A stretch of DNA of 64,000 bases from Ceratodon purpureus (taxonomy: Eukaryota > Streptophyta > Bryopsida > Pseudoditrichales > Ditrichaceae). Below, in pieces: positions 23,600 through 35,689 of this stretch. The position numbers were made by a program, and so were the translations under genes. The DNA lies in the NCBI GenBank assembly GCA_014871385.1, contig CM026426.1:25668616-25732615 (forward strand), in the 5' to 3' direction. Within the stretch, counting starts at the first letter, position 1. Every line of letters begins with the position of its first letter. Below the pieces are notes generated by a model. That model saw nothing but the letters and a program-made list of their open reading frames with translations. It had not been told where the DNA came from and did not search any database.

Positions 23600-24604
23600 C
23601 AACTTGAGCTTGGATAGACAACGGTTCTACCATTCATGTTGACATACATGGAAAAAGCAACTATCTTTTATCCACCATGTATAGCGCACACAACAATAGC
23701 CATTAAAATTCCGCAATATCTTGTTTGCTCTCAAGTCACACCCAGCTTAGGACGTGCAATAGGGATTGGATTTATTAGTGAGAGACAAGCATTCATCTTG
23801 ATTATTCGCACTAAATGTGGACACTCTACCTCCAAATTTCTCTTCTCTGTTTGGCACTCAGATTCTAAAGCTTAAAAAATGGTTAACAACTCCTCCAACA
23901 TGTATTTCTACAGCCTCTGAGGTAAAGATTAAGGTATTTGACAAACCAGTGATTGAAAGAGGAGGGACCAAGCCCACATGTGGTTTTCTTGTACTATGAG
24001 CTATCTAATGCTCTCTCAAGCTAATGCCACGGCTTCCAAAGCCGCTGCCTTCAACTTTCCTTGCTCCTTCAAATATTCCAGGAACCTTTGCAAATTTTGC
24101 AGCTCTCGTTGTCTTCTAGTTGTATCTGTATCTGCTACATAAGGGTTCTATGGACTTGTCGATAAATGTAAATACTCCTCATTATTTTCTACAATCTTAT
24201 TGTTTTGCAAAGTAAGAGGAAATTTTACACAATATGTCACCGTATTAAGCACTTGCAAGCATTAGATTTGCAAATGTTGAAACTAGCACTCCAATTCCTT
24301 GAAAGCTGTGAAAGACGTGTGGTATAGGGAGAAAAAGTTGTTTCATCGGCTAGGCCCTCCTCCAATGTATCCATGGTCCCACCACCTGCATTGTATTGTT
24401 GCAAAGCTTGCCGCATTGCTTAATTTGCAACTACCATGAATTCCTTTAAGGATCAAAATGGGAGCTTGTCTACAATTACTAGCGGGGTTTCTTTGACGGT
24501 GTAGTACAAGTCTAGTACTTTTTAAACCATGGAGGCAACTCCAATCCCTTGAACATCTCTTATAGTAAGCCTTTCAACTTCAATTTTTGCTACAGCTAAG
24601 GCCG
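23600..24604 (-). pseudogene. Decayed minus-strand gene, 3' side of the CACTA insertion
   Basis: Short coding-like runs on the minus strand, such as RQRELQNLQRFLEYLKEQGK (about 24100-24040) and AMRQALQQYNAGG (about 24420), are separated by stops. Next to the CACTA end the frame reads AAALAVAKIEVERLTIRDVQ-like sequence that joins in frame to the segment beyond the element (see the 43999 entry). The left part up to 23600 may belong to the same unit, which the LINE then interrupts. No family is recognised; helical, Glu/Arg-rich stretches dominate. Confidence 0.35.
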
Positions 24605-25530
24605 CACTAGAGCAGAACAGCATTCTGTCCTGCGTTAAACTGCGTCATCCGAAACGTAAACCTGGAATTATGGAAATTAGTGTGGAATTGTGATCCAAAT
24701 AAACAAACTGCACCCTAAACGTTTTAACGTGCAGGCGTCACTTTTGACGTTGCTTTAACGGCTTTTGTCAAAGAGTGTCAACTTGAATTTCGAAGTGACG
24801 GTTCAGTGTTAAAGATAACAACGCGAGATAGGGACGCGTCAAGTTAAATAGAGCTCTGCTTTATGGAAAGTAACTTTTCGTGGGAGTTTTTTACCTCACG
24901 GTAGTTTAGTAATAGATGAATTTAGTCACATCCCACGGCAGCACGTTTCTTTTAACGTAGAAGGTGTTTAGGGTGACATGTGAAACGTTCAACTGCGTTC
25001 TAAAAAACGTAGGTCTAGAGTTTGGGTTCCGCTGACGTGGCGGCTAGGTTGTCTGTAGGCTACATCATAGGGGGTGTCAACAGTGACGCCCACGTTTTGG
25101 ATGACATAAAAACGCGTCACATTGCGTTTCAAGAAACATATGGACGTAGATGACGTGTCTCCCATGGATGTAAGCTACGGATGACGTGGAGGGTAGGTTT
25201 TGACGGGGTCTATGTCCTAGGGCGTGTCATTAGTGACGCGCCCGTTTTGGGTGACACAAAAACGTGTCTAATTGATGCGCGCGTCAACTTAAACGTGAAG
25301 TAGATTCTTGAATGTTTTGATGTGAACGTGTCACTACTGACGTAGTTTGACGTAGGACTTGACAAATTGGACGCAGGTTTAAGGTGATAGCGTCATGATT
25401 AACAAAGTGATTACTATTACAGGTTTTTAAACGTTCACGCGTCATGGTTAACGTTGCTTAATCATGCATTGTGCTGTGGACGTTACTGAAAACGACAAGT
25501 GATGTTCAATAGACGTTGAACTGCGTTACT
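24605..25530. repeat. Left subterminal region of the CACTA element with TGCGTT/GTGACG words
   Basis: About 900 bp with dense short words: TGCGTT, AACGT, GTGACG and ACGCGTCA in both orientations at intervals of roughly 15-30 bp. In CACTA elements such subterminal words are binding sites for the TNPA protein. The region ends just before the TNPD stop codon at 25574. Confidence 0.75.
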
Positions 25531-26378
25531 TGAAACATCATTTAAAGTCATTTGACATCAAATCTGTGAAGGGTCAATGCTCAATATCTGATGAATTGCC
25601 GCAGAGGTGGTCAGCTTCCTCATCCTCAGTGTCCGCTGTTAGGGAATCAACCATGTGCCGCTCTACAAAGGACCCGTTTACTATGAAGTCCTCGGAGTCT
25701 CAAGCTTCGGGCCTGCTGGTCTCACTGTTATTGGCACGTGATGAAACAAGGCCGGTGATCTGCGCATCTGTGTCGTCATCTTCCTCTGCAAATGCGCGAC
25801 CTCCACAGCCGCCTCGAACATCAACCTTGCAGACCACCTTCCACAGCCCGTCGTCGGTCGCAAAAAACACTTGTTGTACATGAATGGGAAAAGCAAATGG
25901 CTGGGGACCCAGAGGTGCTCTGTGCTGATCTGCGAAGTTAACAAAAAGGAACCCGTGTTCATCCCGCTTCATTGTGGGAGCAGCACCCCCTGTTCTTCCT
26001 TTAACCCATGAACATTGTGGGATCCGAGAAACTCAGAATAAACCGGAAAAGCCTCATCCGGAGCTGATACTCCAATAATTTTTCATTTTTTTGGTTAATT
26101 AGGTAAAAACTAGCTAGACACTAGTTGTATTAGGAGTTAACACAAACCGGATACTCCAGAAACCTTAAAACAGTTAACGCAAGAAGTATTCTCGGAACCT
26201 AGGATCCAAAAACTCGGAAGAGAAAACACGGAACGGGTGGACAATCCGAGTACTGACCGTTACTGTAACCGCGTCAAGGATCCGAAACGACGCGGAAGTC
26301 ATCATGACCCGGATAGGCGTCTAGCCCGGTACGGTGGCGGCTGCAATTACAGGCCGCCGCAGCGTTTATGATGCCTGG

Positions 26379-26390
26379 GGTATATAAGCG
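26379..26390 (+). promoter_or_regulatory. TATA box of the nested element
   Basis: GGGGTATATAAGCG lies about 155 bp upstream of the ATG at 26540, in the same orientation as the long ORF. Confidence 0.55.
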
Positions 26391-26539
26391 AGGGTGTTAG
26401 GGTTTGGAGTTCCTTTTTGCCGACTGGGAGTAGAGAGTGAAAGAGCGGTGAGGTGTTTTTGTCTTTTCCGATTCACCGGCAGTTGGATTGCCGGGTTTCT
26501 TGCTGTCGGATCGTAGAGGGAGAGAAGTAAGGCGTAGCA

Positions 26540-28747
26540 ATGTCGCACGTGCAGTGTAGAGTCCTTAGTCCCGGTACTCCGGTGAGGGAATCGGAGATGG
26601 AAGAGCTGATCGCTGACCTCACCCGGATGAGGTGCGAGAGGTTGTTGTCACGGCCGTGGTTACTGAAGAGTGAGGTGATGGTGAGGGAGGTCCTGGATGG
26701 GCCGGACAATAGGTGGGATAATACGATCCGAGGCAAGCCCACGCTGTGGAATGCGGAACAGTGGACGGCAGCTTACGATTTCGAGCAGAACGGGCTCCTT
26801 TGGGCGAACCGGACGGATAGATACGTGCAGGATAGGTTTCACGGGAAGATCCATAGGAATAATGGATACGAGATAGATGCCTGCAAGGATAGGAGGCAGA
26901 GGCAGGTCTTAGCCTTCCTCGTTCCGATCCTGTATCCGCTGAAACCGGAACAGGTCACCATTACGGTCGGGAACACCATCCTCGGAGCGTACACGGGGGA
27001 ACGTCCGGTGAATTGGGCCGCACTCATGGCGGAAGTTGTGCAGAAGATGGTGCCAACGATCGGAAAGAAGCCGACCCCGATCTCCCCTTTCCTCTTCCAC
27101 CTTTACAAGGCGTATGAGTTGCTGAACGATAAGGAGGAAGAGACTTATACGATGGCGAAGAACTTCCTCAGCTTTTCAGAGATTCCGCCCGGAATGGAAG
27201 CTGATCCACGGGGCGAAACCTCGGATACAGCGTCCAGGGAACAGGAGGACGATACGACGATCGTTCCGAACCCCGGCACTACTAGGGCTCAGTCCAGGTC
27301 ACGATCGGAGCGCGCTGCGTCGCAGCACGCGGAGCCTTCCACGGCCCGGGGAGATACGGAACGGAGGGAGGTCAGTTCCGAGAGGGGATTTCCGGTTGAG
27401 CTATTCCGGGGGATTCGGGAGGAGACTCATCGGGCGCAGGCCTCTTACGATCGGATCGAGACACTGTTCCGGAGAGTCTGCACATCTCTGGGAGGTTGTT
27501 TACCGGAGGAGGTGATCCGAGAGGTGGAGTTGTTGAAGGGCGCCCCAAAACTTCGGAGTGAGAAGAAGCAGCTGGAGCTTCAGTTGCAGGAGCTGACGAA
27601 GGAACTGGCGGCGAAGAGCGAGGAGATACGGAAGTTCCATGCCGAGCAGGAGGAGACCTTGGGGGAGCTTCGGACGTTGGTAGGGAGTTCGGGTGCGGTA
27701 ATCAACAAGGCCCGGCTGTTCGATGAGAACGTATTGCAGCCTGCAGATTTCGAGAACAAGCAGAGGATCATCATGATCCTCTCCAAATGCGAGCACTCGA
27801 TGAACCAGATTCTGAAGAAGGTTCGGCAGCTGCTCAATCCGAGTGTCGGAAGTCCTAGTATCGGAACCGCTGGTCGGAACCTTCCGCTCCCCGGATCTCC
27901 CTCTCGGACCGTTGTAGGAGAATCTCGAGGGGTAGGGTTCCGAACCCCAATAGAGCGTAACCTCCAGCTTGAGGAGCGGATGGCAGTCGACGCGGACATC
28001 TTCAAGACAAACCGGACGATCGCGGAGGTAATCCGGGAGCACCAAGCACAGGTGGCGTCACCCGGAGCCAGTACGGTCCAGCAGAGCTGCGCGATCCCCA
28101 CCGGTCAGGCGGAAGTTACCGGAACTACAGTCACCGAGAGGCGGATCGAGGAGCGGACGGTAACGGAGTAGGTGACCCGGTCCGTGCAGCCGGATATTCT
28201 TCCACGACTCGGAACGGGGGTGATCATCGCGGATTACCAAGGGGAGATAGCGGGAACGGAATGGGGACGAGCCATTTCACCAACCGGACGGACCCGAGTG
28301 ACTCAGGAGGGGGGACTTACCCCTTCACCCACAGCCAAGACCGGAACGGTGACGCCTACCCCCACCGGAACGCCAGTAGCGGATTCTCCTGCTGACAGTG
28401 CCGGTGCTCGGAGAATTTTGAGGAAGAGGAAGGAGCTGGCGGAGAAGGGCACCATTACGATTTCAGAGTCTGACTCGGAGACTTATGCGAGCTCTCCGGT
28501 TGGGACAGCCGGAACTGGGACTCGGACTCCTACGACCGGAACCCCTCCCGCACATATGATACCGAAGTCTCCCAAGTCTCCCAAGAACCGGATCGTTACC
28601 CGGCTGTCCTTGGAAACCAAGGCGGAACGGAGTGCTAGGCGTAAGGCGGAGCGGGCAGCAGAGGTAGGAGGATCCGAGCCGCGGGTGACCCGGTCGAAGG
28701 AGAAGGATTGCGAGCAGGAGAGCCACAAGAAGACAAAGATGGGGTAG
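26540..28747 (+). CDS. Gag-like/transposon-associated protein, one in-frame TAG
   Basis: The first ORF (543 residues, 26540-28171) and the second (191 residues, to 28747) share one frame and are separated only by a TAG at 28169-28171 followed by GTG ACC. Residues about 60-200 form a folded region with WNAEQWTAAYDFEQNG and PISPFLFHLYKAYELL, similar in style to the plant retroelement-associated proteins that contain a SPFLFHLY motif (from memory, not searched). Residues 230-290 are Ser/Arg-rich, residues 310-400 form a coiled coil (LQLQELTKELAAKSEEIRKF), and the tail is Thr/Pro-rich and ends very basic (SARRKAERAAEV, SKEKDCEQ). No nuclease, protease or polymerase motif is present, so the element needs help from elsewhere. 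Confidence 0.6.
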
Positions 28748-29681
28748 ATTCCTCTCGCTGCCACTGGCCGTCACTTTCCGGATTTATAGGAGTAGATTCC
28801 GGATCGGGAGATCCGGTTTAGTCGAAAAGTAAAATTCTAGGTAGATAATTAGGGATTAGGGTTTTGATTGAACTAGCGGCGCCGCCGCTTTTGTGAAAGC
28901 CCCTGCTTACTTAAACGAGGAAGGCGATGCAGTCCGGGTCTTCGTTTTGCATGTTTTCTCCCTATATTCCTTATCAGTAAAATATTCGTATTCTTGCAAG
29001 TACTGTGCGTGGTTTCCCGCTAAGTGTGAATGGTCCGGGAAGGATATGAGAGTTCCGCTGTAGCTCGGATAGGAAGGTGATGGGAGTTGTGACGAGACCC
29101 GAACCGGAAAGGTAATGGGATTGAGCGGAAAGATTTAGTGGATTGTCGTAGGAGTGAAGCCTCACTGTTCCGTCCCCAACCCAACCTCATGCAGAATAGC
29201 CGTCGCTAGGGTCGAAGCGGATCAAGGATTACTTGGTCGGGCTCCCTGAACTTCTGAAGAGGTTCCGTGCACAGTGAGAGGGGGAGTCGGAACGTGGTAC
29301 GGGTCGCCTAGGGATAATCGGATCCTGGTTCTCCCAGATCCGGATTGGTTTGTCGTTGTAGTCTCACGGATCGGAAAGGATCGTCTGTGTGACCTGCTGG
29401 CCAGAGTATTCTAGGACAGTTGTGAGGCGGTAACTGATCCGAGACGTTGGGGTTTGTGGACGAAACAACTACTAAGAGAGAGAAAGAGAGAGAGAGATAG
29501 TTAAGGAGTTACGTTCCGAGGACACTATCCGAGCAGTGGCAAGGCTCGGAACGATTAGAAGTAACTACTTGGTGAAACACTATTGAATCCCTGAACGATA
29601 CTCGGAACTAAGTGACAATACGGAAGTTTACGCCTTATCAGGGTGCTATCCGGATGTTAGTTGCGTTTCCGTGTTCCGACA
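28748..29681. other. 3' non-coding part of the nested element
   Basis: No frame longer than background. CCGGA/TCGGA words are frequent, and a purine-rich (AG)n stretch lies at 29474-29499. No second gene and no long terminal repeat seen. Confidence 0.5.
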
Positions 29682-31979
29682 AGCATACAAGAACTACGAT
29701 GCACGTACGCCTGTAGTCTAATTCCAGTATTTCTTCAACATGGCCCACATACTCCTCTGCCTCTGCCATGCAACCCAATGAACGTAATTCTGAAGACATT
29801 AGTTCATGTTTACGGACATTGACATTTGAAGGGGAAAAAAATCAAAGAAGGGTCACAACCACAGTTTAGGGTGTCACCGTCTGTAGTGCTGAAGTGAGGC
29901 GGCGTTTGTGATTACAAATTTGTGAATCCATTCACAAAGGGTGCGGGACATCACTCGCCTGACTCTCTTGTCCACCACCATTTCATCATGCATTGCTTGA
30001 TCTTCATTTGCGTCCCACACTCTACGGGATGTAGCGCCGTGACGTTCCATGTACACTGAGCAGAATCCAAGTGCTTCTTCCATAGAGTATGCCTGTGCCA
30101 TGCAACCCTCGGGCCGAGCATACGAACGCACATAATCCTTGAGGGTCTTCATGTATCTCTCCATTATATACATCCATTGAAAGAGCTCCTCCATGAGATG
30201 CACAAGAAGGTGCGCCATGATGACCATTGAACCTAGAGGAAACTCGCGCTCAATCATACAAAGTGTCTCATTCGCGTCTGCAACCCACTCTTGTTCTTTG
30301 GACGGGTTGACTGTACGACTGCACAACCGCCTGAATACCCTGCTGACTCTCATTATGGAGGTCCGGACTTCGCAATTCATATCGACATTCCTCAGTGACA
30401 CGGGTAGTATCTGCGAATGCACCAGCAGCGAGTCAAATATGTTTGTCAGAAAGTACGGAATTAATATTCCGAAATCATACTACAAAAGGTACACGATGTC
30501 AGATTGTTTTTGTAAGGGTGACAATAGTCTGGACACATGCTTCGTCGTTAACCTGGGGTTACTCCTTGTTTCCGGTAATGTCGACTTCGCGATTCATATC
30601 GAGTTTAAAATAACATGAAGCAACATCTTCAGCCGTCAACATTACGATACTAATTGTTTCAAGTCACGTTACACTGCGTTTCCGAGGAATTTAGCGTAAC
30701 AGGGCGGAACATGCTCTGACGTCAACTAAAACGTTCCATTGACAAGAAGTAATGTATTGCATGTATATCTATAACTGACACACAAGATATACGTCAACTT
30801 AAACATAATAGCAACGTAGAATTGAAATTCGCTTACTTGTTGCATTAGGATGTGAAAGTCATGAGATTTAAGAAATCTCAATCTTCCTTTAGACACCCTT
30901 TTGTGAATGGCGCCTGCATAATTTTGTGGCACCTTCGTCGATCCTATTACAGCTAGCATGTCGTTCTTCGCTTGTGGTAGGAGAACATAAGGTGCGTGTG
31001 GCATGAATAGCCGGCAGTCTTCTGCACTTAAACGTAATGAGGACTGGAGTAGAAAGAAAAAGTGGTAAGCGACATGACCCAAACCTTCTAATATGGAAGG
31101 GAGAAAAGCGCAGAAATTCTCTTCACTCCGTGCCTCCTCATAGGATTGGGTGGACCGTCTGCCCTGCCACCAGAGGCGATGTACGCCTCCCTTTCTTGTG
31201 CAAATTGCAGGACGTCATTGCTAATCATCCTTGAACAGGAACAAGTATTCTCTTCAAGACCGTTGAAGCGCATATCAGTACGGAACACATGGTCTTCCGG
31301 AAGACGTTGGCGTGCACCTACGTACACTATCTTCTGGCCGTTCGGGCCCCTCGCACTTTTGGAAACAATGTTCGGGCCACAAACTGGGCAAGCCTTGTAG
31401 ACCTTGGTTTGTTGTCCAGAGATCAAGCCATACGCGGGAAAATCCGAGATTGTCTATAATAACAGGCCACGGAGTGTGAAGGACCTCTCTTCGGGATCTG
31501 CTGAAGCGTCCATGGCTCGTACGCCTTTCCAAAGGGCATGCAATTCTTCGAGAAGTGGCGCAATGAAAACATCTATGTTCTTGTCCGTTGGTGACTCCTT
31601 GCCCAAAATTAAAATGCTGAGCATGATGAAAAAGCGTTTCGTGAGTAACCACGGCAGCAGGTTGTAGATTATCAAAAGAACAGGCCACGTTGAATGTGAC
31701 GTACTCCGGACAAAAAAAGGGTTCAGTCCATCAAGTGACAGTGCCATGCGGACGTTTCGGTTTTCCGCTTGGAATGTGGGATCTATGACTCCAATGTCTT
31801 TCCAAGCAGACTATCGACAACGCTCTCCTTTGCGATCTTGCCATCCCCGTTCGTGGTCGCATCACGCTCTGAATGCCACTTCAGAAGCTTTGCTATAGCA
31901 GGAGACACAAACATGCGCCTCAACCTCGGAATAAGGGGAAAGTACCTTACCACCTTCATCGGTGTTGTCTTCGTAATTG

Positions 31980-32262
31980 CATACAGGTATAGAGAACACT
32001 ACATCACGTTACAAAAGGCACAAATTGTGTTACAGATGACAAACTCTGCGTCTTATGTGACATGAATGCAGTCGTAAGGGTGACATAAAGTGCGTTTCAG
32101 ATGTCATACAGTGCGTTTTTGATGACATACATTACATTTGACATGACATATTCTGCGTTACAGATGTAGAAAACAGAGTAGCAGGGGACATGAGGTGCGT
32201 TACGGACAACACACGTTGACCTCCATATGACATACATTGCGCCACAAATGACACACGCTACC
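31980..32262. repeat. Degenerate ~25-bp TGCGTT...TGACAT repeat in a TNPD intron
   Basis: At least eight copies of a unit of the form TGCGTT, a few bases, GATGACAT follow one another with spacing of about 22-30 bp. The stretch matches the intron between the zinc-binding exon and the TNP2 core. The same words are in both CACTA ends. Confidence 0.65.
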
Positions 32263-33062
32263 TTCTCTGTATCTGCTTTTCCCGCAGTGAGGACATGATT
32301 CGCAACCCTCGTGCTCACCACGATATAGAACACAACCTGCGGGACAAGCATGTATAACATTGTACGCTAGTCCGAATGCCTGCAGCATTCTCTTCGCGCT
32401 GTAGTGCTTCGCAGGCAAGACGTTTCCTTATGGTAGAAGCTCCCCTTATAGATAATGAAGTAGCTCGGTTACAAATGCGTTGCTGACCCGGTGCGTCGTG
32501 CACAGTGTCATGGTGACAACTACTGCTGAAATTAGGCTCACAGTACTACCTGGATACAATGCATTTGATGCCTGCGAGTATAGTAACTCCAACGCCTCCA
32601 CCGTGCTATCTGCAAAATCTGCCTCATCAGTGTCCACATTAGACCTATTCTCGGAATCCTGGGCGATCTCCTATAACTCTTCAACGCTACGCAGAGCGTC
32701 CTCAAACTGCTTCATCGCTTCCATTATTATCCACACTTCACTCCTCATCGGTGTGGTACCATGCTCCATCATCGGGGTACCCCTTTGGGGGATCTCCTCC
32801 AATCATAGAGCGGTACAAAAATTTGTCACGTTCATAAGATTGGAGATGCTTTGTTATTGCGCGCACAGGCAAGCGTCGGCCTCCATGACAGTACGTGCAT
32901 GGACATGACCATCTCGTTATAGAGAACCTCCCTGCTTGTTGCGAATTGAAGTTCGTGATGGTGAATGATCTCCGTAGTCGACCTCCACTTGTGTATCCTA
33001 TTGGGAATCGCCATTTTTGCACATAAGCCCCTCTGATGGGTTAGGATGCAGCCTTCGCACAA

Positions 33063-35262
33063 CTAATGGTGTTCACACGCATGTTTAAATTTATCAAACT
33101 CCGTTTAAAGTGACAGTAGATTGCGTTTTAGGAGGCGTAACATGCCGTTTAAAGGGACATAAACCATAACTCTCGGACACAACAGAGAAGCTTATATCGC
33201 GTTTCAGGTGACGAGACATGTCGTGTCAGTATATGTTATATTATGTCAAAACACGTTTTCGATGATGCAAAACTACGCCCTGGAATATCACGTACTTAAA
33301 TCATATATCTAAAGAGATATATAGAATTCCAGGGCTGAGTAGAGGATGCTACGGCTGCTGTCGCTAATGCGTCTCACTGTTTAAACATTTTGGTAGCCTT
33401 CTGACAGCCCATGAGCAGTACTAATTGCTCCGTCAACATCGAAGTCTAGTCTCTCCCAGCCTTGGTGATCTTCAAGACCGATGGCATTTTCTGTCGAGGG
33501 TGTGGTTGAAGGTGTAGGTCGTGGTGTACACTTGGGATATTGCGACACGTACATCTTTTCGTCCCCAACGGCACCAGCATATGGATTGGGGGAGCTTCGG
33601 ACTGTTCTTCGAGCAATCGGTTTTGTCATTTTCGGCTTCCAACAGGGACTTGCGATCCTAGGGATGTTTCTAGAACTGCAAAGCTGAGAATATGGGCCTT
33701 GTCGCAACGAATCAAAAGTGTCCATATCTTTTGCTTTCTTGATCGCAGCCTCTTCCCTTTCAATGGGGATCAAATAGTCATCTAGGTTTGACAGGATATG
33801 GATGACTTCGCACTCTTCTGCGCTCGGAATCCAAACTTCACCCCCCTCTTCTACCATCCCCATACTGCTTGTATCTTGCACACATTTAAGGCACCTCGCC
33901 GTTTTGTGCTCGTCCATATCCTGAAGCTTACGTCGCGTTTCAAGCGACGGCATGCGACGCCTTAATAAATTCTACATTTTATTAGAATGCGTTTTTAATG
34001 ACGCAGAATAATGACGCAGGTATGACGTGGTCAAATCATATAACCAAACCTAGAGCATTCATAATATTGGTAACATGTTCACACTACGAATTTTGTAGTA
34101 AGTGGAGAGTGGGGCTGCTACCTAGATGCAAGAAGTCCTGTTTGGTGTGCGTGACGAAGAATCCATGATGAATGACCCTAATCCTTGTTTCAAGACAAAC
34201 TCTATTCAACAGGACAGACACAGAAATTCAAAGCAATAACATGGGAAGAAACAAGGTAGGTGACAAAGATGGCTCCTAGGTTTAATGCTTGCAATCAGAA
34301 TCGTTGAACCATTGCGACCACGCTAGTCCATTTCACAGGCTATCAATAGATAAATATATGCCATTTTTATGTTTTATCGCGTCGAACATTACATTACGTC
34401 GCGTTATGCATGACAGTCGATCATGTTCTCTCATGTCAATAAAGACGGTACACTGCGTTAAATGAGACTTAAACTTGCGTTACAGAAGACAGTATAAAGC
34501 GTTATATCGCTTTTGTCAAAGACGGTGTAACAGAGGATGAGAAAATATTCTGTTGCGAGTTTTCACAGGGTCAGCACAATTCACACGGCGGAGGGTCGTA
34601 AGCGAATGAGTCGTCTTCCTCTTTCTCCTCTAATTGTATAGATTCTCACCTATTTAGCTGTAGAGGAGACACTCAGACAGAGCTATGAAATTACTCTATG
34701 GTGATTGAGATATCACGAGTGCACATTCCACACGTGCAGGAGGACTGTGTGATCAATCCTAGTCACTATACACACCGCATCTGGAATCAAGGGAATAGAT
34801 TTCATGTACATAGGGTACTTGCAATGAAGTGACTAGATTGCAGGTACGTTCAGGTTTCGGCCAATTATCAATGCCTTGTACAGCTCTAAACGCTAGTTCA
34901 GTACGCATCATTAGACAGTGATGATTTCTGTTTTCTCCCTTGTACTTCCAGTTCAATCACCTCCGACGCATGTAGTAATATTTTCATGGTAATGAAGGAT
35001 CTGGAGTGACATACAGCGAATCCTAATGATATTTGACCTTAGGTTCTCTGCGACGGTTCCTTTTTCAGCATTGGGTGTGATTCCGAAGCACGGACCTCAC
35101 AAGAGTTGTAGTGGAAGGGTCTGAGCTCTGATCGGTTACTGGGCGGAGAACTCGTGCTTCCTCCTTTCTTCAGTTCTGAGAGAGGTTGTTTAGCTTCATT
35201 GCTGCATTGTTCCCGTTATCTCCTCCGTGCTCCGAGTTAAGGGTTCTGGTCGTGAAGTGGAA
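33063..35262. other. Central CACTA spacer with a possible upstream exon
   Basis: The minus frame 33953-33381 (about 190 residues, ending DGAISTAHGLSEGYQNV) is acidic at its start and Pro/Ser-rich later (PKCTPRPTPSTTPS). It could be an unidentified exon upstream of TNPD or a small separate gene. The rest carries TGCGTT/TGACA words (33070-33290, 33950-34030, 34380-34520) and no other supported gene. Confidence 0.35.
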
Positions 35263-35679
35263 ATGAAAAAACACGAGTTCTTTAGGTGGTTGGCTAAGGT
35301 CCACTACAATCAACTAATACATGGTGTGGAGCTTCCAAATGTCCCAGCCCTTGCGTTTTTTGTTCAATTTACTAACGAGTTCAATTGGAGTGGTTTCTGT
35401 TACCAGGAGGTGCTGGAACTAGGGGACGCGTCCGGCATCCATTTGGCCGACTTCTTACGTCGTCACCGTGACTCTAGGAGCATCCGTGGATCCTCTCCCG
35501 CTGATCCAATTCTCCTAGACGATGACATCGTGGAGGATGTCACTGAAGACGCCGTGGACTCTAATCCGTGGTCTTACTCATTCAGAACCTCCGACTGTTC
35601 TTCTCCGATTGTACGCTTGGACACAGCGTCTGATGTTTTTTTGAGTGCCAGCCAGGGATCATGTACCGCACCGAACTAG
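35263..35679 (+). CDS. Hypothetical CACTA-internal ORF
   Basis: Open from ATG 35263 for 138 residues (MKKHEFFRWLAKVHYNQL). The first half is aromatic and probably folded; the second half is acidic (DPILLDDDIVEDVTEDAV) and Ser-rich. It lies between TNPD and the TNPA-like gene, in the TNPA direction, so it may be an early exon of that transcription unit. No family recognised. Confidence 0.4.
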   Translation: MKKHEFFRWLAKVHYNQLIHGVELPNVPALAFFVQFTNEFNWSGFCYQEVLELGDASGIHLADFLRRHRDSRSIRGSSPADPILLDDDIVEDVTEDAVDSNPWSYSFRTSDCSSPIVRLDTASDVFLSASQGSCTAPN

Positions 35680-35689
35680 ATGTTGGCCG

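Larger units (their letters stand above)
26015..29681. mobile_element. Nested 3.7-kb TGT...ACA element in the TNPD gene
   Basis: The element starts TGTGGGATCCGAGAAACTCA and its reverse-complemented right end is TGTCGGAACACGGAAACGCA: 14 of 20 bases match. The flanks AACAT (26010-26014) and AGCAT (29682-29686) look like a 5-bp target duplication with one substitution. Joined with one copy, the TNPD frame reads VVLVCSWVKG without a break, as expected for DUF4216. I could not find long terminal repeats, although TG...CA ends and a 5-bp duplication also suit a retroelement. Both ends are rich in TCCGA/TCGGA words. Confidence 0.75.
25574..33062 (-). pseudogene. CACTA transposase (TNPD/TNP2), multi-exon, broken and interrupted
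   Basis: In transcript order: a transposase-associated zinc domain (33025-32738, RWSCPCTYCHGGRRLPV and a following ITKHLQSY); a TNP2 N-terminal part (32637-32262) with HACPAGCVLY and CESCPHCGKSRY; the TNP2 core (about 31990-31088) with RYFPLIPRLRRMF, LSLDGLNPFF, STWPVLLIIYNLLPW and DFPAYGLISG; LKSHDFHILMQQ spliced (intron 30837-30409) to ILPVSLR and the DUF4218 domain (30408-29874, WMYIMERYMKTLKDYVRSYA); and DUF4216 split by the nested element (about 29800-29687 and 26009-25703, VEEILELDY then QQVFFATDDGLWKVV). Two TAA codons around GELLP, a TAG where TIN/SDFPAYG is usually preceded by Trp, a frameshift near 31790 and a TGA near 25700 break it. Introns contain the TGCGTT/TGACA repeats. Confidence 0.9.

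Noticed and set aside
26015-29681. LTR retrotransposon
   Set aside because: I compared the first 500 and last 500 bases and saw no long direct repeat; no pol motifs either. TG...CA ends alone are not enough.
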